Assembly: GCF_018128285.1 (NCBI RefSeq)
Contig: NZ_CP072380.1
Coordinates: 1,364,001 to 1,428,000 of the forward strand
DNA: 64,000 nucleotides
Direction of reading: 5' to 3'
Origin: Atopobium sp. oral taxon 416
GTDB taxonomy: Bacteria > Actinomycetota > Coriobacteriia > Coriobacteriales > Atopobiaceae
The translations under genes were made by a program, and so were the position numbers. The notes beneath the pieces were generated by a model. That model did no database searches. It worked only from the letters and a program-made list of their open reading frames with translations, and had not been told where the DNA came from. Shown in pieces: positions 29,170 to 38,823 of the stretch. Position 1 is the first letter of the stretch. Every line of letters starts with the position of its first letter.

Positions 29170-29245
29170 TTCTATCTGTGTGATTCGAGGTAAATCCGTC
29201 TCACTGGCAAGTTCGTGGGACTAAAAGCAGGTAAGAGAGGTCAAG

Positions 29246-29425
29246 ATGGCAGTACCTAAGCAGAAAAAAGGCCGCGGTGCTACGCATACACGTCGTTCGG
29301 CTAATAGTAAGCTCGCTGCACCGGCACGCTCCGTATGTCCGCATTGTGGCGCGCCTAAGCTTCCACATCATGTATGCCCTAACTGTGGCTACTACAAGGA
29401 CCGTGAGGTCATTGTCACTGAGTAG
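29246..29425 (+). CDS. rpmF: 50S ribosomal protein L32
   Basis: 59 residues. Begins MAVPKQKKGRGATHTRRSAN and carries a zinc ribbon CPHC...CPNC (C31, C34, C44, C47 by count). It is small and was found by reading the frame directly. GAGAGGTCAAG precedes the ATG. The DUF177-rpmF-plsX order is typical and links ribosome supply to lipid synthesis. Confidence 0.96.
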   Translation: MAVPKQKKGRGATHTRRSANSKLAAPARSVCPHCGAPKLPHHVCPNCGYYKDREVIVTE

Positions 29426-29504
29426 TCAGGCGGTTGAATAGATGTGGCCTGGGAGGCCGGCCTTCTGGGTCGGCCTCCCTTCATGTATAAGGAGGAGAAG
29501 AACT

Positions 29505-30506
29505 ATGACTACCATTTGCGTCGATGCAATGAGTTCTGACGGTGGTCCTGAAGTAGTGCAGCAGGGCATCGCGCAGGCCCTCGAAGAAGATTCAAATCTC
29601 TCGGTCCTCGTGGCAGGGTCAAGCGAGTATGTCACACCCTTCTGTGAGCGGCACGAGGGGGCTATGCCGCTAATTTCCTCCGAAGTCATCCATATGGATG
29701 AGCACCCAGCTACTGCGGTACGCAAGAAGAAGGACGCTTCGATCGTCCGCGCGGCCCGCGCGGTGCGCGAAGGCAAAGCGGAGGGGCTTTTCTCTGCCGG
29801 CTCGACCGGCGCAGTGCTTACCGCCTCCACATTCATTATCGGCCGCATCAGAGGAATCAAGCGACCCGCAATCGCGCTGCCGATCCCCGGACCGAACGGC
29901 AAGCGGACGATCTTTTTGGATATGGGCGCCAATGCGGATGTCAGGCCCGATATGCTCGTGCAGTTCGCGCAGATGGGGCGAGCTTACTCGCGCATCGTTA
30001 CCGGTACGCAGAACCCCACGGTAGGGCTTTTGAGCAATGGTTCTGAGGGCACGAAGGGCTCCCAGCTGGCGCTTGAGTATCACAAGGCACTGGCAGAGGC
30101 TGACTGTAACTTTAAGGGGAACGCGGAGGGTACCGACCTCCTGTCAGGTTCCTTTGACGTTGTAGTTACCGACGGCTTTACCGGCAATGTGGCCTTAAAG
30201 AGCGTGGAGGGCACCGCGAAGTTCATCGTGGGGGCGCTCAAGGATTCCATCGAAGGCTCACCACGGCTTGCCCTGGGCGCACTGATGTTGAAGCCCGCCC
30301 TCAAGAAGGTGGCTTCAGAGCTCTCCGGTGACAAGTACGGAGGGGCGATCCTCATAGGCCTCAAGGCACCCGTCCTCAAAGGTCATGGTGCAAGCAGCGT
30401 GGATGCGGTCACAGCTGGCACACTGCACTGCGCTGAGATCGTGCGGGCCCATTTGGTCGACGAGGTCACCAAGACCATCCAAGCGCATGAGGCACAAGAT
30501 CAATAG
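29505..30506 (+). CDS. plsX: Phosphate acyltransferase PlsX
   Basis: 333 residues from the ATG at 29505, which has a strong AAGGAGGAG 8 bases upstream. PlsX converts acyl-carrier protein to acyl-phosphate, the donor for glycerol-3-phosphate acylation, and links to the FakA route. Visible: AMSSDGGPEVVQQGI at the start, LFSAGSTGAVLTAS near residue 103, DMGANADVRPDMLVQFAQMG near residue 140, and GHGASSVDAV near the C-terminus. A GC-rich hairpin (29,450-29,480) separates it from rpmF. Confidence 0.95.
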   Translation: MTTICVDAMSSDGGPEVVQQGIAQALEEDSNLSVLVAGSSEYVTPFCERHEGAMPLISSEVIHMDEHPATAVRKKKDASIVRAARAVREGKAEGLFSAGSTGAVLTASTFIIGRIRGIKRPAIALPIPGPNGKRTIFLDMGANADVRPDMLVQFAQMGRAYSRIVTGTQNPTVGLLSNGSEGTKGSQLALEYHKALAEADCNFKGNAEGTDLLSGSFDVVVTDGFTGNVALKSVEGTAKFIVGALKDSIEGSPRLALGALMLKPALKKVASELSGDKYGGAILIGLKAPVLKGHGASSVDAVTAGTLHCAEIVRAHLVDEVTKTIQAHEAQDQ

Positions 30507-30522
30507 AGTTGAGAGTTTTACA

Positions 30523-30559
30523 CCGTCTCCGTCCCGATGCGTAATCGGGACAGAGACGG
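30523..30559 (+). promoter_or_regulatory. Long hairpin in the rnc leader
   Basis: A stem of 15 pairs with one C-A mismatch (CCGTCTCcGTCCCGAT with ATCGGGACaGAGACGG) and a GCGTA loop lies between plsX and rnc, 25 bases before the rnc start. There is no T run, so it is not a normal terminator. It resembles the RNase III cleavage stems that precede rnc in other bacteria. Confidence 0.6.
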
Positions 30560-30584
30560 CAGAGTTACGAAAAGAAGGATAACG

Positions 30585-31289
30585 TTGTCGAAAAACGACA
30601 CACAGGCAAAGATCAAAGAGGCGGAGGAGATGCTCGGCTATCACTTCAAGAACAGGCAGCTGATCACCTCAGCCTTGACCCACCCCTCCGCGGTAGAGAA
30701 CAAGCCGGTCTACTACTCCTACGAGCGGCTGGAATTTTTGGGGGACTCGATTTTGGGGGCGATGGTCGCCACCGATGTCTTTGAGAAGTTCCCTGAGATG
30801 GATGAGGGGCAGCTGACCCGGCTCAAGATCTCGCTCGTCTCGGGGGAGACGCTCTCTGAGGTCTCAGACAAGCTCGGTATCGGCGACATGATCATCTTCG
30901 GGGAATCCGAGAAGGGGACCGGTTCTCGTGGATTGCACTCTGCTTTGGAGAACGTCTACGAGTCGATCGTAGGTGCCCTCTATCTGGATGCAGGGGCGGA
31001 GGTTACCCACACGTTCATCAAGAAGACCCTGACCCCGTACATGGTGGCGGAGCGCGCAGAGCGTCCGATCTCACCGAAGAGCCGCCTTCAGGAAGTGGCA
31101 CAGCACGATCTGCACTGCGCCCCAGTCTATAAGTTGACCGACGAGGAAGGGCCTGCCCACCATCCCACCTTCACGAGCGTAGTGGAGTTGCAGGGACGCA
31201 GAATCGGGCGCGGGGTCGGCTCCTCAAAGAAGGAAGCCGAGACCGCCGCGGCAAAAAACGCCCTCGAATATCTTAAATCAGAACACTAG
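30585..31289 (+). CDS. rnc: Ribonuclease III
   Basis: 234 residues from TTG 30585, chosen because AGAAGGA stands 7 bases upstream; an in-frame ATG at 30537 would place the start inside the hairpin. The catalytic signature ERLEFLGDSILG is near residue 50 and ALENVYESIVGALYLDAG near residue 118 holds the second acidic pair. A double-stranded RNA-binding domain follows from about residue 162 (SPKSRLQEVAQ). It cuts double-stranded RNA in rRNA and mRNA maturation. Followed at 34 bases by smc. Confidence 0.95.
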   Translation: MSKNDTQAKIKEAEEMLGYHFKNRQLITSALTHPSAVENKPVYYSYERLEFLGDSILGAMVATDVFEKFPEMDEGQLTRLKISLVSGETLSEVSDKLGIGDMIIFGESEKGTGSRGLHSALENVYESIVGALYLDAGAEVTHTFIKKTLTPYMVAERAERPISPKSRLQEVAQHDLHCAPVYKLTDEEGPAHHPTFTSVVELQGRRIGRGVGSSKKEAETAAAKNALEYLKSEH

Positions 31290-31323
31290 CTCCATCTTTT
31301 TGTGTGACTGAAAGGTTTCGCGC

Positions 31324-34300
31324 GTGTATCTCAAGTCATTGACACTCAAAGGATTCAAATCGTTTGCGGATAAGACGCAGATGACGTTCGATCCTGGCCT
31401 CAACGTGGTGGTCGGGCTGAACGGCTCCGGCAAGTCAAACATCTCTGACGCAATCCTTTGGGTCTTAGGCGAGCAGTCTGCCAAGATGCTGCGCGGACAG
31501 GCGATGCAGGATGTGATCTTCTCCGGGTCCTCGGTGCGTCCCGCGGTGGGACTGGCTGAGGTTACGATGGTGCTCGATAACCATGACCACACATTGCCGA
31601 TTGACTTCGACGAAGTCGGGATTACCCGCCGCATGTACCGTTCCGGGGAGTCAGAGTATCTGATCAACGGGTCTCCCGCCCGCTTGATGGACATCCAGGA
31701 CATCCTGCACGATTCCGGCTTGGGCAAGGATACCCACTCCATCATCAGCCAGGGCAAGCTCGACTCAGTGCTCGCGAGCCGTCCGGAAGACCGCCGTGAG
31801 CTCATTGAGGAAGCGGCAGGGATCTCCAAGCACCGGAAGCGTAAAGAGCGCTCCGAGCGCAAGATCAAATCGATGGACCAAAGTCTCACGCGCGCTAAGG
31901 ATGTACAGCGGGAGATCAACCGCCAGCTGCGCCCTTTGGAGCGCCAGGTCGGTAAGGCGCAGAAGAGCCATGCGCTCAATGCAGAGCTGAAAGAGATCAC
32001 CACAATCTTAGCCACGGACGATCTGCGCCAGTTGCAGCTGCGCTCCGAGCGGCTGGACAAACGCAAACAGGGAGCTTCTGCCGCGATCGATGCTGCCTCC
32101 CATAAGCTCGACCAGAAGAGGCAAGAGCTTGAGAAGCTCCAGAGCCTCCTGGGACAGAAGGGGCTCTTGGTGGGGAATCTGGGGGAGCAGCGCTCCCGCA
32201 TGCGTGAGATCCAGTCCCGCATGAGTGCAGACCTCAGGCTCATCAATGAAAAAGAGGCCCACACCCAATCCCGCGTCGAGGAACTGACGCGCTCCCATGA
32301 CGCGATGCGTGAGCAGTATGCTCAGACTGATAAAGCCTTGCGAGAGGCCCAGCAGGAGCAGGAGACGGTCGAAGAGAAGAAGGCCGCCCTCACTAAGCAG
32401 ATCGATGAACTGAGTCCGAGAGCCAACCAGGCTGCCCAGAAGCGCCGAGAGCTCTCACAGCAAATCTCAAAACTGAACAATGAGGTCCGCGCCGTCCAGA
32501 AGATCCGTGATCAGGAATCGTTGACTTACGCACAGCTCGAGGAGCGCCTCAAGAACGCGCATATCGAAGCAAAGATGTTCGAAGGCCGCCTTAAAGGCAT
32601 CAAGGAGACCTTAGGTACTGCTCAGGAAGTGCTGACCGAGCGTAAGGGACGGCAGGAGGGGCTCAACGAGGCGCAGGCTAAAGCGCAGCAGGAAAGCGAC
32701 GAGGCTGCTCAGAAAATCAAAGATGCTGAGGCTGCCTCTAAGCAGGCGCATGCCGATCGAGACGATGCCCAGAAGAAGCTCAACCAGGCACAGGCTACCC
32801 TGCGTGCTTTGCGTTCGGTCGATTCCTCACAGCAGGATGCGAACCTCTTAAGTGTTTCACTTGCCAAAAACGAGGATGTCCGAAGTGCGGTTCAGTGTCG
32901 CCTCGCAGATGTTCTGGAGGTTCCACAGGAACTTGACTCGCTCGTTGAACGGCTTCTCGGTGACGATATGCGGGCGCTTGTGGTCACGGATACGGATAAA
33001 GCTAAAGACATCGCAAAGACCGCTCTCTCACTCGGCGACACCAAAGGGCAGGCTACGATCCTCTCGGAGGATCTGAAGGCGCAGCCTTTAGAGTTTGATA
33101 ATGCTCCCGGCGAGGCGCTGCTCGACTCAATATATGCGGTAAAGGGAAGCGAGCAGCTCCTACAGGCACTCTTGGGGGATGTGCGGATTGTCGACAGCGT
33201 TGAAGAGGCCCTCACAGCGCACCAAAGTGTGCCTGCGGCGACCTATGCCACCCGTGACGGGGCAGTACTGATGGGTGATGGCCGCCTGATCGTCGGGGCT
33301 ACCTCCGCCTGTGAACGAGGGCTTCTGGAGCGCAATCGCCGTATCTACGCGCTTGAGGCAAGCATGGACGACTTCGAAGATGCCTTCCACAACGCGAATG
33401 AGGCGCTCTCCAAGCGGGACCGTGAACTCGTACATGCCCGTGAGGCACAGACCAAGGCAAAGGGACAGCTTGCCTCCCTGCAGGCAGAGATCAACTCTGT
33501 CGGCTCAGAGATCGCCCGACTCGAGGCACAGCAGAGAAGGCTCAACGCTGAGCAGGTGACAGTCGAGAAGCAGCGTAAGGAGTCCGAGGAAGCCCATGCA
33601 AAGGATATGAGCGAAGTCTCTGCGCACAAGCGGAGAGCTGATGAGGCGGAGAAGCAGGTTGAGAAGCTCACCCAGGACTTAAATGAAGCCGTACAGCAGG
33701 GTGGAGATGCCTCACACGAGGAGAATCAGGTGCAGCGCAATCTGGCAGATGCCAAACTGCAGCTTGCTACAGTGACCGAACACCTGAAGCACGTGCACAT
33801 CCAGGTACAGGAACAGACCTCGCGCCGCATCAACTTGAAAAAGAATATCGAGAGGGCTGAACACTCACTTAAAGAATCGCAGGGGTGCCTCAAACGGTTT
33901 GAACCCCTGAAGCACCACGCGCAGGCTTTGATCGACTCTGCAGAAGAGTGGGCCAAGAAGCTGCGTGACCGTGCAAGCCTCGCAGAGGCAGATACTGCGT
34001 CCTTAAAGAAGACGATCACCGATGCGAAGCAGGCAGTGAGCTACGCGACTGATACGCTGGAGAAAGAGAGGAAGACCGCACAGGAACTGGAAGTCGAACA
34101 GGGTAAGCTTGAAGTGCAGGTGAGCAACGCGGTGGCCGCAATCACCGACACCGGTGCTGTACTCGAGGAAGCCTTAAAGCTCCCGGAGCCTGAGAACCGT
34201 CCTGAGATGGAAGTCAGGGCCCGAGATATCAAACAGCAGCTTGCCGAGATTGGGCCGGTGAACGAAGTCGCAATGGATGAGTACTCAAAGCTCAAGGAAC

Positions 34301-34869
34301 GCGCGGACTACATCCACGATCAGGTGCAGGATCTCCAGAAAGCGCGTGAAGCGCTGAAGAAGATCACTGCGGCGATCGAGCGGAAGATGAAGAACCGGTT
34401 CCTCACGATCTTTGAGCAGGTCAACGCGAACTTCCAGCAGATCTTCGGGATGCTCTTCCCGGGTGGGCACGCCTACCTTGAGATGAGCGATCCAGATCAT
34501 CTTGCGGAGACCGGTATCGAAGTCGTCGCACAGCCGGTGGGCAAGAAGATCACGAAGATGACGCTGATGTCCGGCGGTGAGAAGTCACTGACGGCGCTCG
34601 CGCTGCTCTTCGCGGTGTACAAGACGCGCACGGTTCCGTTTTATCTGTTTGATGAGGTGGAAGCTGCACTTGATGAATCAAATTTGGGTAAGTTGTTGAT
34701 GGCAATAGATATGCTGAAAGAGAATACACAGTTGATCGTGATCTCTCACCAACGCCGGACGATGGAACAGGCGGATGTCCTCTACGGGGTGTCTATGCAG
34801 GCTGACGGCGTCAGCCACGTGGTTTCGCAGCGCCTGGACAGAAGAGATGGAAAGGTGGTTGAAGCCTGA
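31324..34869 (+). CDS. smc: Chromosome segregation protein SMC
   Basis: 1181 residues, full length. Walker A GLNGSGKSNISDAI near residue 32. Long coiled coils at about residues 165-500 and 660-1000 surround a hinge (about 515-640, with DVRSAVQCRLADVLEVPQEL). Signature LMSGGEKSLTALALLFAVY is near residue 1080 and Walker B FYLFDEVEAALDE near 1108. SMC dimers organise and separate chromosomes, together with ScpA and ScpB, which are not in this window. GTG start. It is followed by ftsY after one base. Confidence 0.97.
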   Translation: MYLKSLTLKGFKSFADKTQMTFDPGLNVVVGLNGSGKSNISDAILWVLGEQSAKMLRGQAMQDVIFSGSSVRPAVGLAEVTMVLDNHDHTLPIDFDEVGITRRMYRSGESEYLINGSPARLMDIQDILHDSGLGKDTHSIISQGKLDSVLASRPEDRRELIEEAAGISKHRKRKERSERKIKSMDQSLTRAKDVQREINRQLRPLERQVGKAQKSHALNAELKEITTILATDDLRQLQLRSERLDKRKQGASAAIDAASHKLDQKRQELEKLQSLLGQKGLLVGNLGEQRSRMREIQSRMSADLRLINEKEAHTQSRVEELTRSHDAMREQYAQTDKALREAQQEQETVEEKKAALTKQIDELSPRANQAAQKRRELSQQISKLNNEVRAVQKIRDQESLTYAQLEERLKNAHIEAKMFEGRLKGIKETLGTAQEVLTERKGRQEGLNEAQAKAQQESDEAAQKIKDAEAASKQAHADRDDAQKKLNQAQATLRALRSVDSSQQDANLLSVSLAKNEDVRSAVQCRLADVLEVPQELDSLVERLLGDDMRALVVTDTDKAKDIAKTALSLGDTKGQATILSEDLKAQPLEFDNAPGEALLDSIYAVKGSEQLLQALLGDVRIVDSVEEALTAHQSVPAATYATRDGAVLMGDGRLIVGATSACERGLLERNRRIYALEASMDDFEDAFHNANEALSKRDRELVHAREAQTKAKGQLASLQAEINSVGSEIARLEAQQRRLNAEQVTVEKQRKESEEAHAKDMSEVSAHKRRADEAEKQVEKLTQDLNEAVQQGGDASHEENQVQRNLADAKLQLATVTEHLKHVHIQVQEQTSRRINLKKNIERAEHSLKESQGCLKRFEPLKHHAQALIDSAEEWAKKLRDRASLAEADTASLKKTITDAKQAVSYATDTLEKERKTAQELEVEQGKLEVQVSNAVAAITDTGAVLEEALKLPEPENRPEMEVRARDIKQQLAEIGPVNEVAMDEYSKLKERADYIHDQVQDLQKAREALKKITAAIERKMKNRFLTIFEQVNANFQQIFGMLFPGGHAYLEMSDPDHLAETGIEVVAQPVGKKITKMTLMSGGEKSLTALALLFAVYKTRTVPFYLFDEVEAALDESNLGKLLMAIDMLKENTQLIVISHQRRTMEQADVLYGVSMQADGVSHVVSQRLDRRDGKVVEA

Positions 34870-34870
34870 G

Positions 34871-35794
34871 ATGGCAAAAAAGAAGAAAAATTTCTTTGGT
34901 CGCCTCAAATCCGGCCTTTCACGCTCGCGTGAGGCATTAAACGAGCTCTTCTACATGGGCGGCGAAGTCGATGAGAGCTTCTGGGAGGACCTTGAGGATA
35001 CCCTCGTGATGGGGGACATGGGCGCCGAAGTCTCGATGCAGGTGAGCGATGACCTGCATGAGCAGGCCGCCAAAGAGAACCTGAAGACTGCCCCACAGCT
35101 GAGGGAGGCGCTCGCAAAGCGCCTAGCTGAGGTATTCCCGCAGGTCGAGTACGACCCCTTTGAGGAGAGCCCGTCGGTCGTCCTCTTTGTGGGTATCAAC
35201 GGCGCGGGCAAGACCACCACGGTGGGCAAACTTGCGGCTGCTGCCAAGCAGGAGGGTAAGTCGGTTTTGATCGGTGGTGCGGATACCTTCAGAGCTGCCG
35301 CTATCGAGCAGCTCGATGTGTGGGGCAGACGTGCGGATGTGCCGATCGTGACCCGTGAGCGCGGGGCGGACCCGGCCGCGGTGTGTTACGACATCTGTGA
35401 CCGTGCGAAGAAAGAGGGCACCGACCTCACGCTGATCGATACCGCCGGGCGTCTGCACACGAGCCCGGAGCTCATGCGTGAGCTGCAGAAGATCGCGCGC
35501 GTCACCAGAAAACGGAGCTCAGTGCCGGTGTCAGTCGTGCTCGTGATCGATGCGACAACCGGACAGAACGGCCTGCTTCAGGCGAAGGAGTTTAACGATG
35601 CCCTCGATGTCGACGGGCTGATCGTAACGAAGCTGGACGGCACGGCTAAAGGTGGCATCGCTGTCGCTATCGCCCATGAACTGAAACTTCCGATTTACTG
35701 TATCGGCGTAGGTGAGGGTATCGACGACTTCCAACCGTTCGATGCACTCGATTTCTGCCGTGCGCTCGTAGGAGAAAACGAAGGGAAAGTGTAA
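34871..35794 (+). CDS. ftsY: Signal recognition particle receptor FtsY
   Basis: 307 residues from ATG 34871 (MAKKKKNFFGRLKSGLS). The acidic A domain of other FtsY proteins is almost absent, giving the short form common in this phylum. NG domain: GINGAGKTTTVGKLAA near residue 108, GADTFRAAAIEQLDVW near residue 135, DTAGRLHTSPELM near residue 190 and TKLDGTAKGG near residue 252. It docks SRP-bound ribosomes at the membrane. It ends one base before ffh, its partner GTPase. Confidence 0.96.
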   Translation: MAKKKKNFFGRLKSGLSRSREALNELFYMGGEVDESFWEDLEDTLVMGDMGAEVSMQVSDDLHEQAAKENLKTAPQLREALAKRLAEVFPQVEYDPFEESPSVVLFVGINGAGKTTTVGKLAAAAKQEGKSVLIGGADTFRAAAIEQLDVWGRRADVPIVTRERGADPAAVCYDICDRAKKEGTDLTLIDTAGRLHTSPELMRELQKIARVTRKRSSVPVSVVLVIDATTGQNGLLQAKEFNDALDVDGLIVTKLDGTAKGGIAVAIAHELKLPIYCIGVGEGIDDFQPFDALDFCRALVGENEGKV

Positions 35795-37252
35795 ATGTTT
35801 GACTCTCTCTCAGACCGCCTGCAAAACACGATTGACAAATTGCGTGGCAAGGGCAGGCTCACCGAAGATGACATCAACGTCGCGATGCGTGAGATCCGCA
35901 TGGCGCTGCTTGAGGCGGATGTCAACTACAAGGTCGTGAAGGACTTTGTGGCGAAATGCAAGGAGAAGTGCCTGACCTCTGAGGTCTTGGACTCCCTCAC
36001 ACCCTCTCAGAACGTCGTGAGAATCGTTCTGGATCAACTGACCGAGCTCTTAGGTACCACCGAGTCTAAGCTCACCCTGGCGCCCAACAGGACCCCGAAT
36101 GTGATCATGCTCGTGGGCCTTCAGGGCTCCGGTAAGACGACCGCCGCCTCAAAACTGGCTTATCTCTTAAAGGGCCAGGAGCATAAGCCACTGCTTGCGG
36201 CCTGCGATACCCACAGACCGGCGGCAGCTGACCAGTTGGAGACGCTGGGCAAGGAGATCGGCGTGCCGGTCTATCGCGGTGACGGTAAGGACGCCGTGAA
36301 AGTCGCCAAGGAGTCGATCCAGTATGCGGTCGACTGTATGAACGATATCGTAATCGTCGATACCGCAGGACGTCTGCAGATCGACGAGGAGATGATGCAG
36401 GAGGCCGTCAACATCCGCGACGCGGTCAGGCCGGATCAGATCTTGATGGTCGTCGATGCGATGACCGGCCAGGACATCGTGAACGTTGTACAGACCTTCT
36501 CAGAGCGCGTCAACTTCGACGGCGTCATCATGTCCAAGCTTGACGGCGATGCCCGTGGCGGCGGCGCACTGTCCGTACGTGCGGTCACCGGCAAGCCGAT
36601 TAAGTTCGTCTCGATGGGCGAGAAGCCTGATTCGCTTGAGGTCTTCCATCCGGACCGTATGGCTAAGCGTATCCTCGGTATGGGCGATGTGATTGGTATT
36701 ATCGAGCAGGCTGAGAAGACTGCTGACGAGCAGTCCCTGGAAGACGCGCAGCGCATGTTACGTGAGGGCTTCACGATGGACGACATGCTCACCGAGATGC
36801 AGCAGATCAGGAAGATGGGTGGCGTCAAGAAGATAATCAGTTCACTGCCGGGCGGCGATAAGATGCTCAAGCAGGTGGGCAACATCGAGGATGAGAAGGG
36901 ACTCAAGAAAGTTGAGTCAATGATTTACTCGATGACAAAAGAGGAGCGCGCTCGGCCTAAGCTCATCAACGGGCAGAGGAGGAAGCGCATTGCGGCAGGC
37001 TCCGGTCATACGGTCCAGGAAGTCAATCAGCTTCTGAAACAGTGGAGTGAGATGAACAAGATGATGGGCAAGATGCGCCAGATGTCCCAGAACGTGGGAG
37101 GTGGCGGCAAGCGCCATGGCAAAGGCAAGAATCGGAACAACTCCAAAGCCCAGGTGCGTCAATTGCAGGCAATGATGAGACAGGCGCAGATGGGCGGCAT
37201 GGGTGGAGCCCCGCAAGGCGGCAACCGAGCAGCTCGTAGACATCGCTACTAA
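35795..37252 (+). CDS. ffh: Signal recognition particle protein Ffh (SRP54)
   Basis: 485 residues. N domain, then GTPase G1 GLQGSGKTTAASKLAYLLK near residue 107, DTHRPAAADQLETLG near residue 140, DTAGRLQIDEEMM near residue 188 and SKLDGDARGG near 247. The methionine-rich M domain that holds 4.5S RNA and signal peptides lies at about residues 320-440. The tail is rich in Gly, Lys, Gln and Met (QAMMRQAQMGGMGG). The start directly follows ftsY. No clear terminator is seen downstream, where an IS30-type remnant begins. Confidence 0.96.
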   Translation: MFDSLSDRLQNTIDKLRGKGRLTEDDINVAMREIRMALLEADVNYKVVKDFVAKCKEKCLTSEVLDSLTPSQNVVRIVLDQLTELLGTTESKLTLAPNRTPNVIMLVGLQGSGKTTAASKLAYLLKGQEHKPLLAACDTHRPAAADQLETLGKEIGVPVYRGDGKDAVKVAKESIQYAVDCMNDIVIVDTAGRLQIDEEMMQEAVNIRDAVRPDQILMVVDAMTGQDIVNVVQTFSERVNFDGVIMSKLDGDARGGGALSVRAVTGKPIKFVSMGEKPDSLEVFHPDRMAKRILGMGDVIGIIEQAEKTADEQSLEDAQRMLREGFTMDDMLTEMQQIRKMGGVKKIISSLPGGDKMLKQVGNIEDEKGLKKVESMIYSMTKEERARPKLINGQRRKRIAAGSGHTVQEVNQLLKQWSEMNKMMGKMRQMSQNVGGGGKRHGKGKNRNNSKAQVRQLQAMMRQAQMGGMGGAPQGGNRAARRHRY

Positions 37253-37282
37253 TCCCTTGAGAATAGCTACCGATTTAAACAC

Positions 37283-37320
37283 TCCGGTACAGTTGATTTA
37301 TTCCGGTACAGTTGATTTAT
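37283..37320. repeat. Tandem 19-bp direct repeat
   Basis: TCCGGTACAGTTGATTTAT occurs twice back to back without a mismatch, 31 bases after the ffh stop. It may be the end of a lost insertion sequence. Nothing else is recognised between 37,253 and 37,398. Confidence 0.75.
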
Positions 37321-37398
37321 AGGAATCGGTGGCGTGAACTGTGAACTTTAGTTCGCGGGATGAAACGCCGTCCAATCGCGTTTGCCTTGTTTTTCAAT

Positions 37399-38444
37399 GG
37401 CGAATCCTCAGAGCAAGTGCAACAGGGGAATACGAGCTAGTCATCCAGGCGCGACCTATGATGGTGCTTGCAAAGACATGCATCCATTGCAGGCACCATG
37501 GACGGCTACAGCCATCTTAGCATCGAGAAGCGCGAGGACATCATGGTTTGCTGGAAGGGCCATGAGGGCATCAGCCAGATACGAGAGAGCTCGGACGGGA
37601 CAAGTCGACCATATCCCACAAGATCAGGCACAATGGGTGGGAAGGCCCTACCGCGCATCGAGCGCGCAAAGGCGTGCGGACGTAAGGCGGCTGCGCTGCA
37701 GGCCCCTGAATCTCATGGACGATCCGCATAGGCGCTTTCTGGTCCGTGAGGCTCATGCGGAACGAGCACTGGTCTTCGAAGGGGATATCAGGGCTGCATC
37801 GCGATGCAGTACTCAGACCTTGCCGCAAGCGACGCTAGCATCCTAGCATCTAGTGTGCTGTATGGTCGTGATCGCTTGACTGCGAGCTTTCAGGGCGCAG
37901 GCACAGCAAGGGCAGCCAGCAGCGCACAGGCAAGCTGCGCATCACCCACGACATCTCGAAGCAGCTTCCAGCAGGAGCCGGATAGACGACTGGGAGGGCG
38001 ATACCGTGGTAGGGAGGTACCTGCCTTATCACCCAGGTGGACCAGGTGGATCGCATGAGCGGATATCTTGCCAGTGGCAAGGCGGCCAGGAAGGCCAGGG
38101 CCGAGGTCAACGAAGCCACGAAGAAGGCGCTTGCCGGCGAGGTCGTGCTGACCGTCACGCTCGACAGGGGCAAGGAGTTCTTAGATGCAGAAGGGCTGCA
38201 GCAGGCGCTGGGGGCTCCCGTATGCTTCTGCCCTCCCCACCATCTTTGGGAGAGGGGGACCAACGAGAACGCCAACGGGCTTCTCAGGGACTGATTTTCG
38301 AAGGGCAAGAGCCTAGACGATGTCACCGACGAAGTGCAGAGGGTATACGATTCGCTCAACCAAAGACCGCGCAAGCGCCTGAAATGGAAGTGTCCCTGGG
38401 AGGTCTACCATCACCAGTCGTTGCACTTGCTCTGAGGATTCGCC
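37399..38444 (+). mobile_element. IS30-family element type B, copy 1 (inactive)
   Basis: About 1.05 kb with inverted ends GGCGAATCCTCAGAGCAAGT and its complement. Pieces of an IS30 transposase are visible: YSHLSIEKREDIMVCWKGHE at the N-terminus, then a DDE part with TVTLDRGKEFLDAEGLQQA, PPHHLWERGTNENANGLLRD and, after a stop, RPRKRLKWKCPWEVYHHQS. Frameshifts and stops make it dead. A split second copy surrounds the nested stack at 50,747-53,656. Confidence 0.78.
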
Positions 38445-38559
38445 ATAAAAAGTCATTGAATGGTATCTGTTTTGAAGATTTCTTGTATGGACACACTGGT
38501 CCGCCTCGCTTTAAACAGGGTGGGATGTCAGGCTCCTGCGAAAAAAATGAGATTACCTC

Positions 38560-38587
38560 TTGTATTAAAGGTATATCTCGTTAATAA
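38560..38587 (+). promoter_or_regulatory. Promoter of the tRNA-His/Lys/Lys cluster
   Basis: -35 TTGTAT (38560-38565), 16-base spacer and -10 TAATAA (38582-38587), about 33 bases upstream of tRNA-His. An imperfect palindrome (GAGATTACCT...AGGTATATCTC) overlaps the -35. Confidence 0.5.
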
Positions 38588-38620
38588 TAGATAAACGCTG
38601 TCTGAAAAGGCAGGATGGAT

Positions 38621-38697
38621 GGTGGGCGTAGCTCAGTTGGTAGAGCGACGGACCGTGGCTCCGTAGGTCGAGGGTTCGAGACCCTTCACCCACCCCA
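38621..38697 (+). tRNA. tRNA-His (anticodon GTG)
   Basis: Anticodon stem ACGGA/TCCGT with loop CCGTGGC gives GTG. The extra 5' G (G-1) opposite the discriminator C, typical of tRNA-His, is present. T arm GGTTCGAGACC; CCA encoded. Confidence 0.94.
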
Positions 38698-38713
38698 TTT
38701 CTTTGAATTCTAG

Positions 38714-38790
38714 GCGCCGTTAGCTCAGCTGGCCAGAGCAGGGGACTCTTAATCCCAAGGTCCAGGGTTCGAATCCCTGACGGCGCACCA
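38714..38790 (+). tRNA. tRNA-Lys (anticodon CTT), copy 1
   Basis: Acceptor GCGCCGT/ACGGCGC, anticodon loop CTCTTAA (CTT), T arm GGTTCGAATCC, encoded CCA. Identical over 77 bases to the copy at 38824. Confidence 0.94.
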
Positions 38791-38823
38791 ATTCAAACTT
38801 GAGCGTGTTTCTTCTACACAGTC

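Noticed and set aside
31278-32264. A 328-codon minus-strand ORF over smc
   Set aside because: Serine/arginine-rich shadow of the SMC coiled coil.
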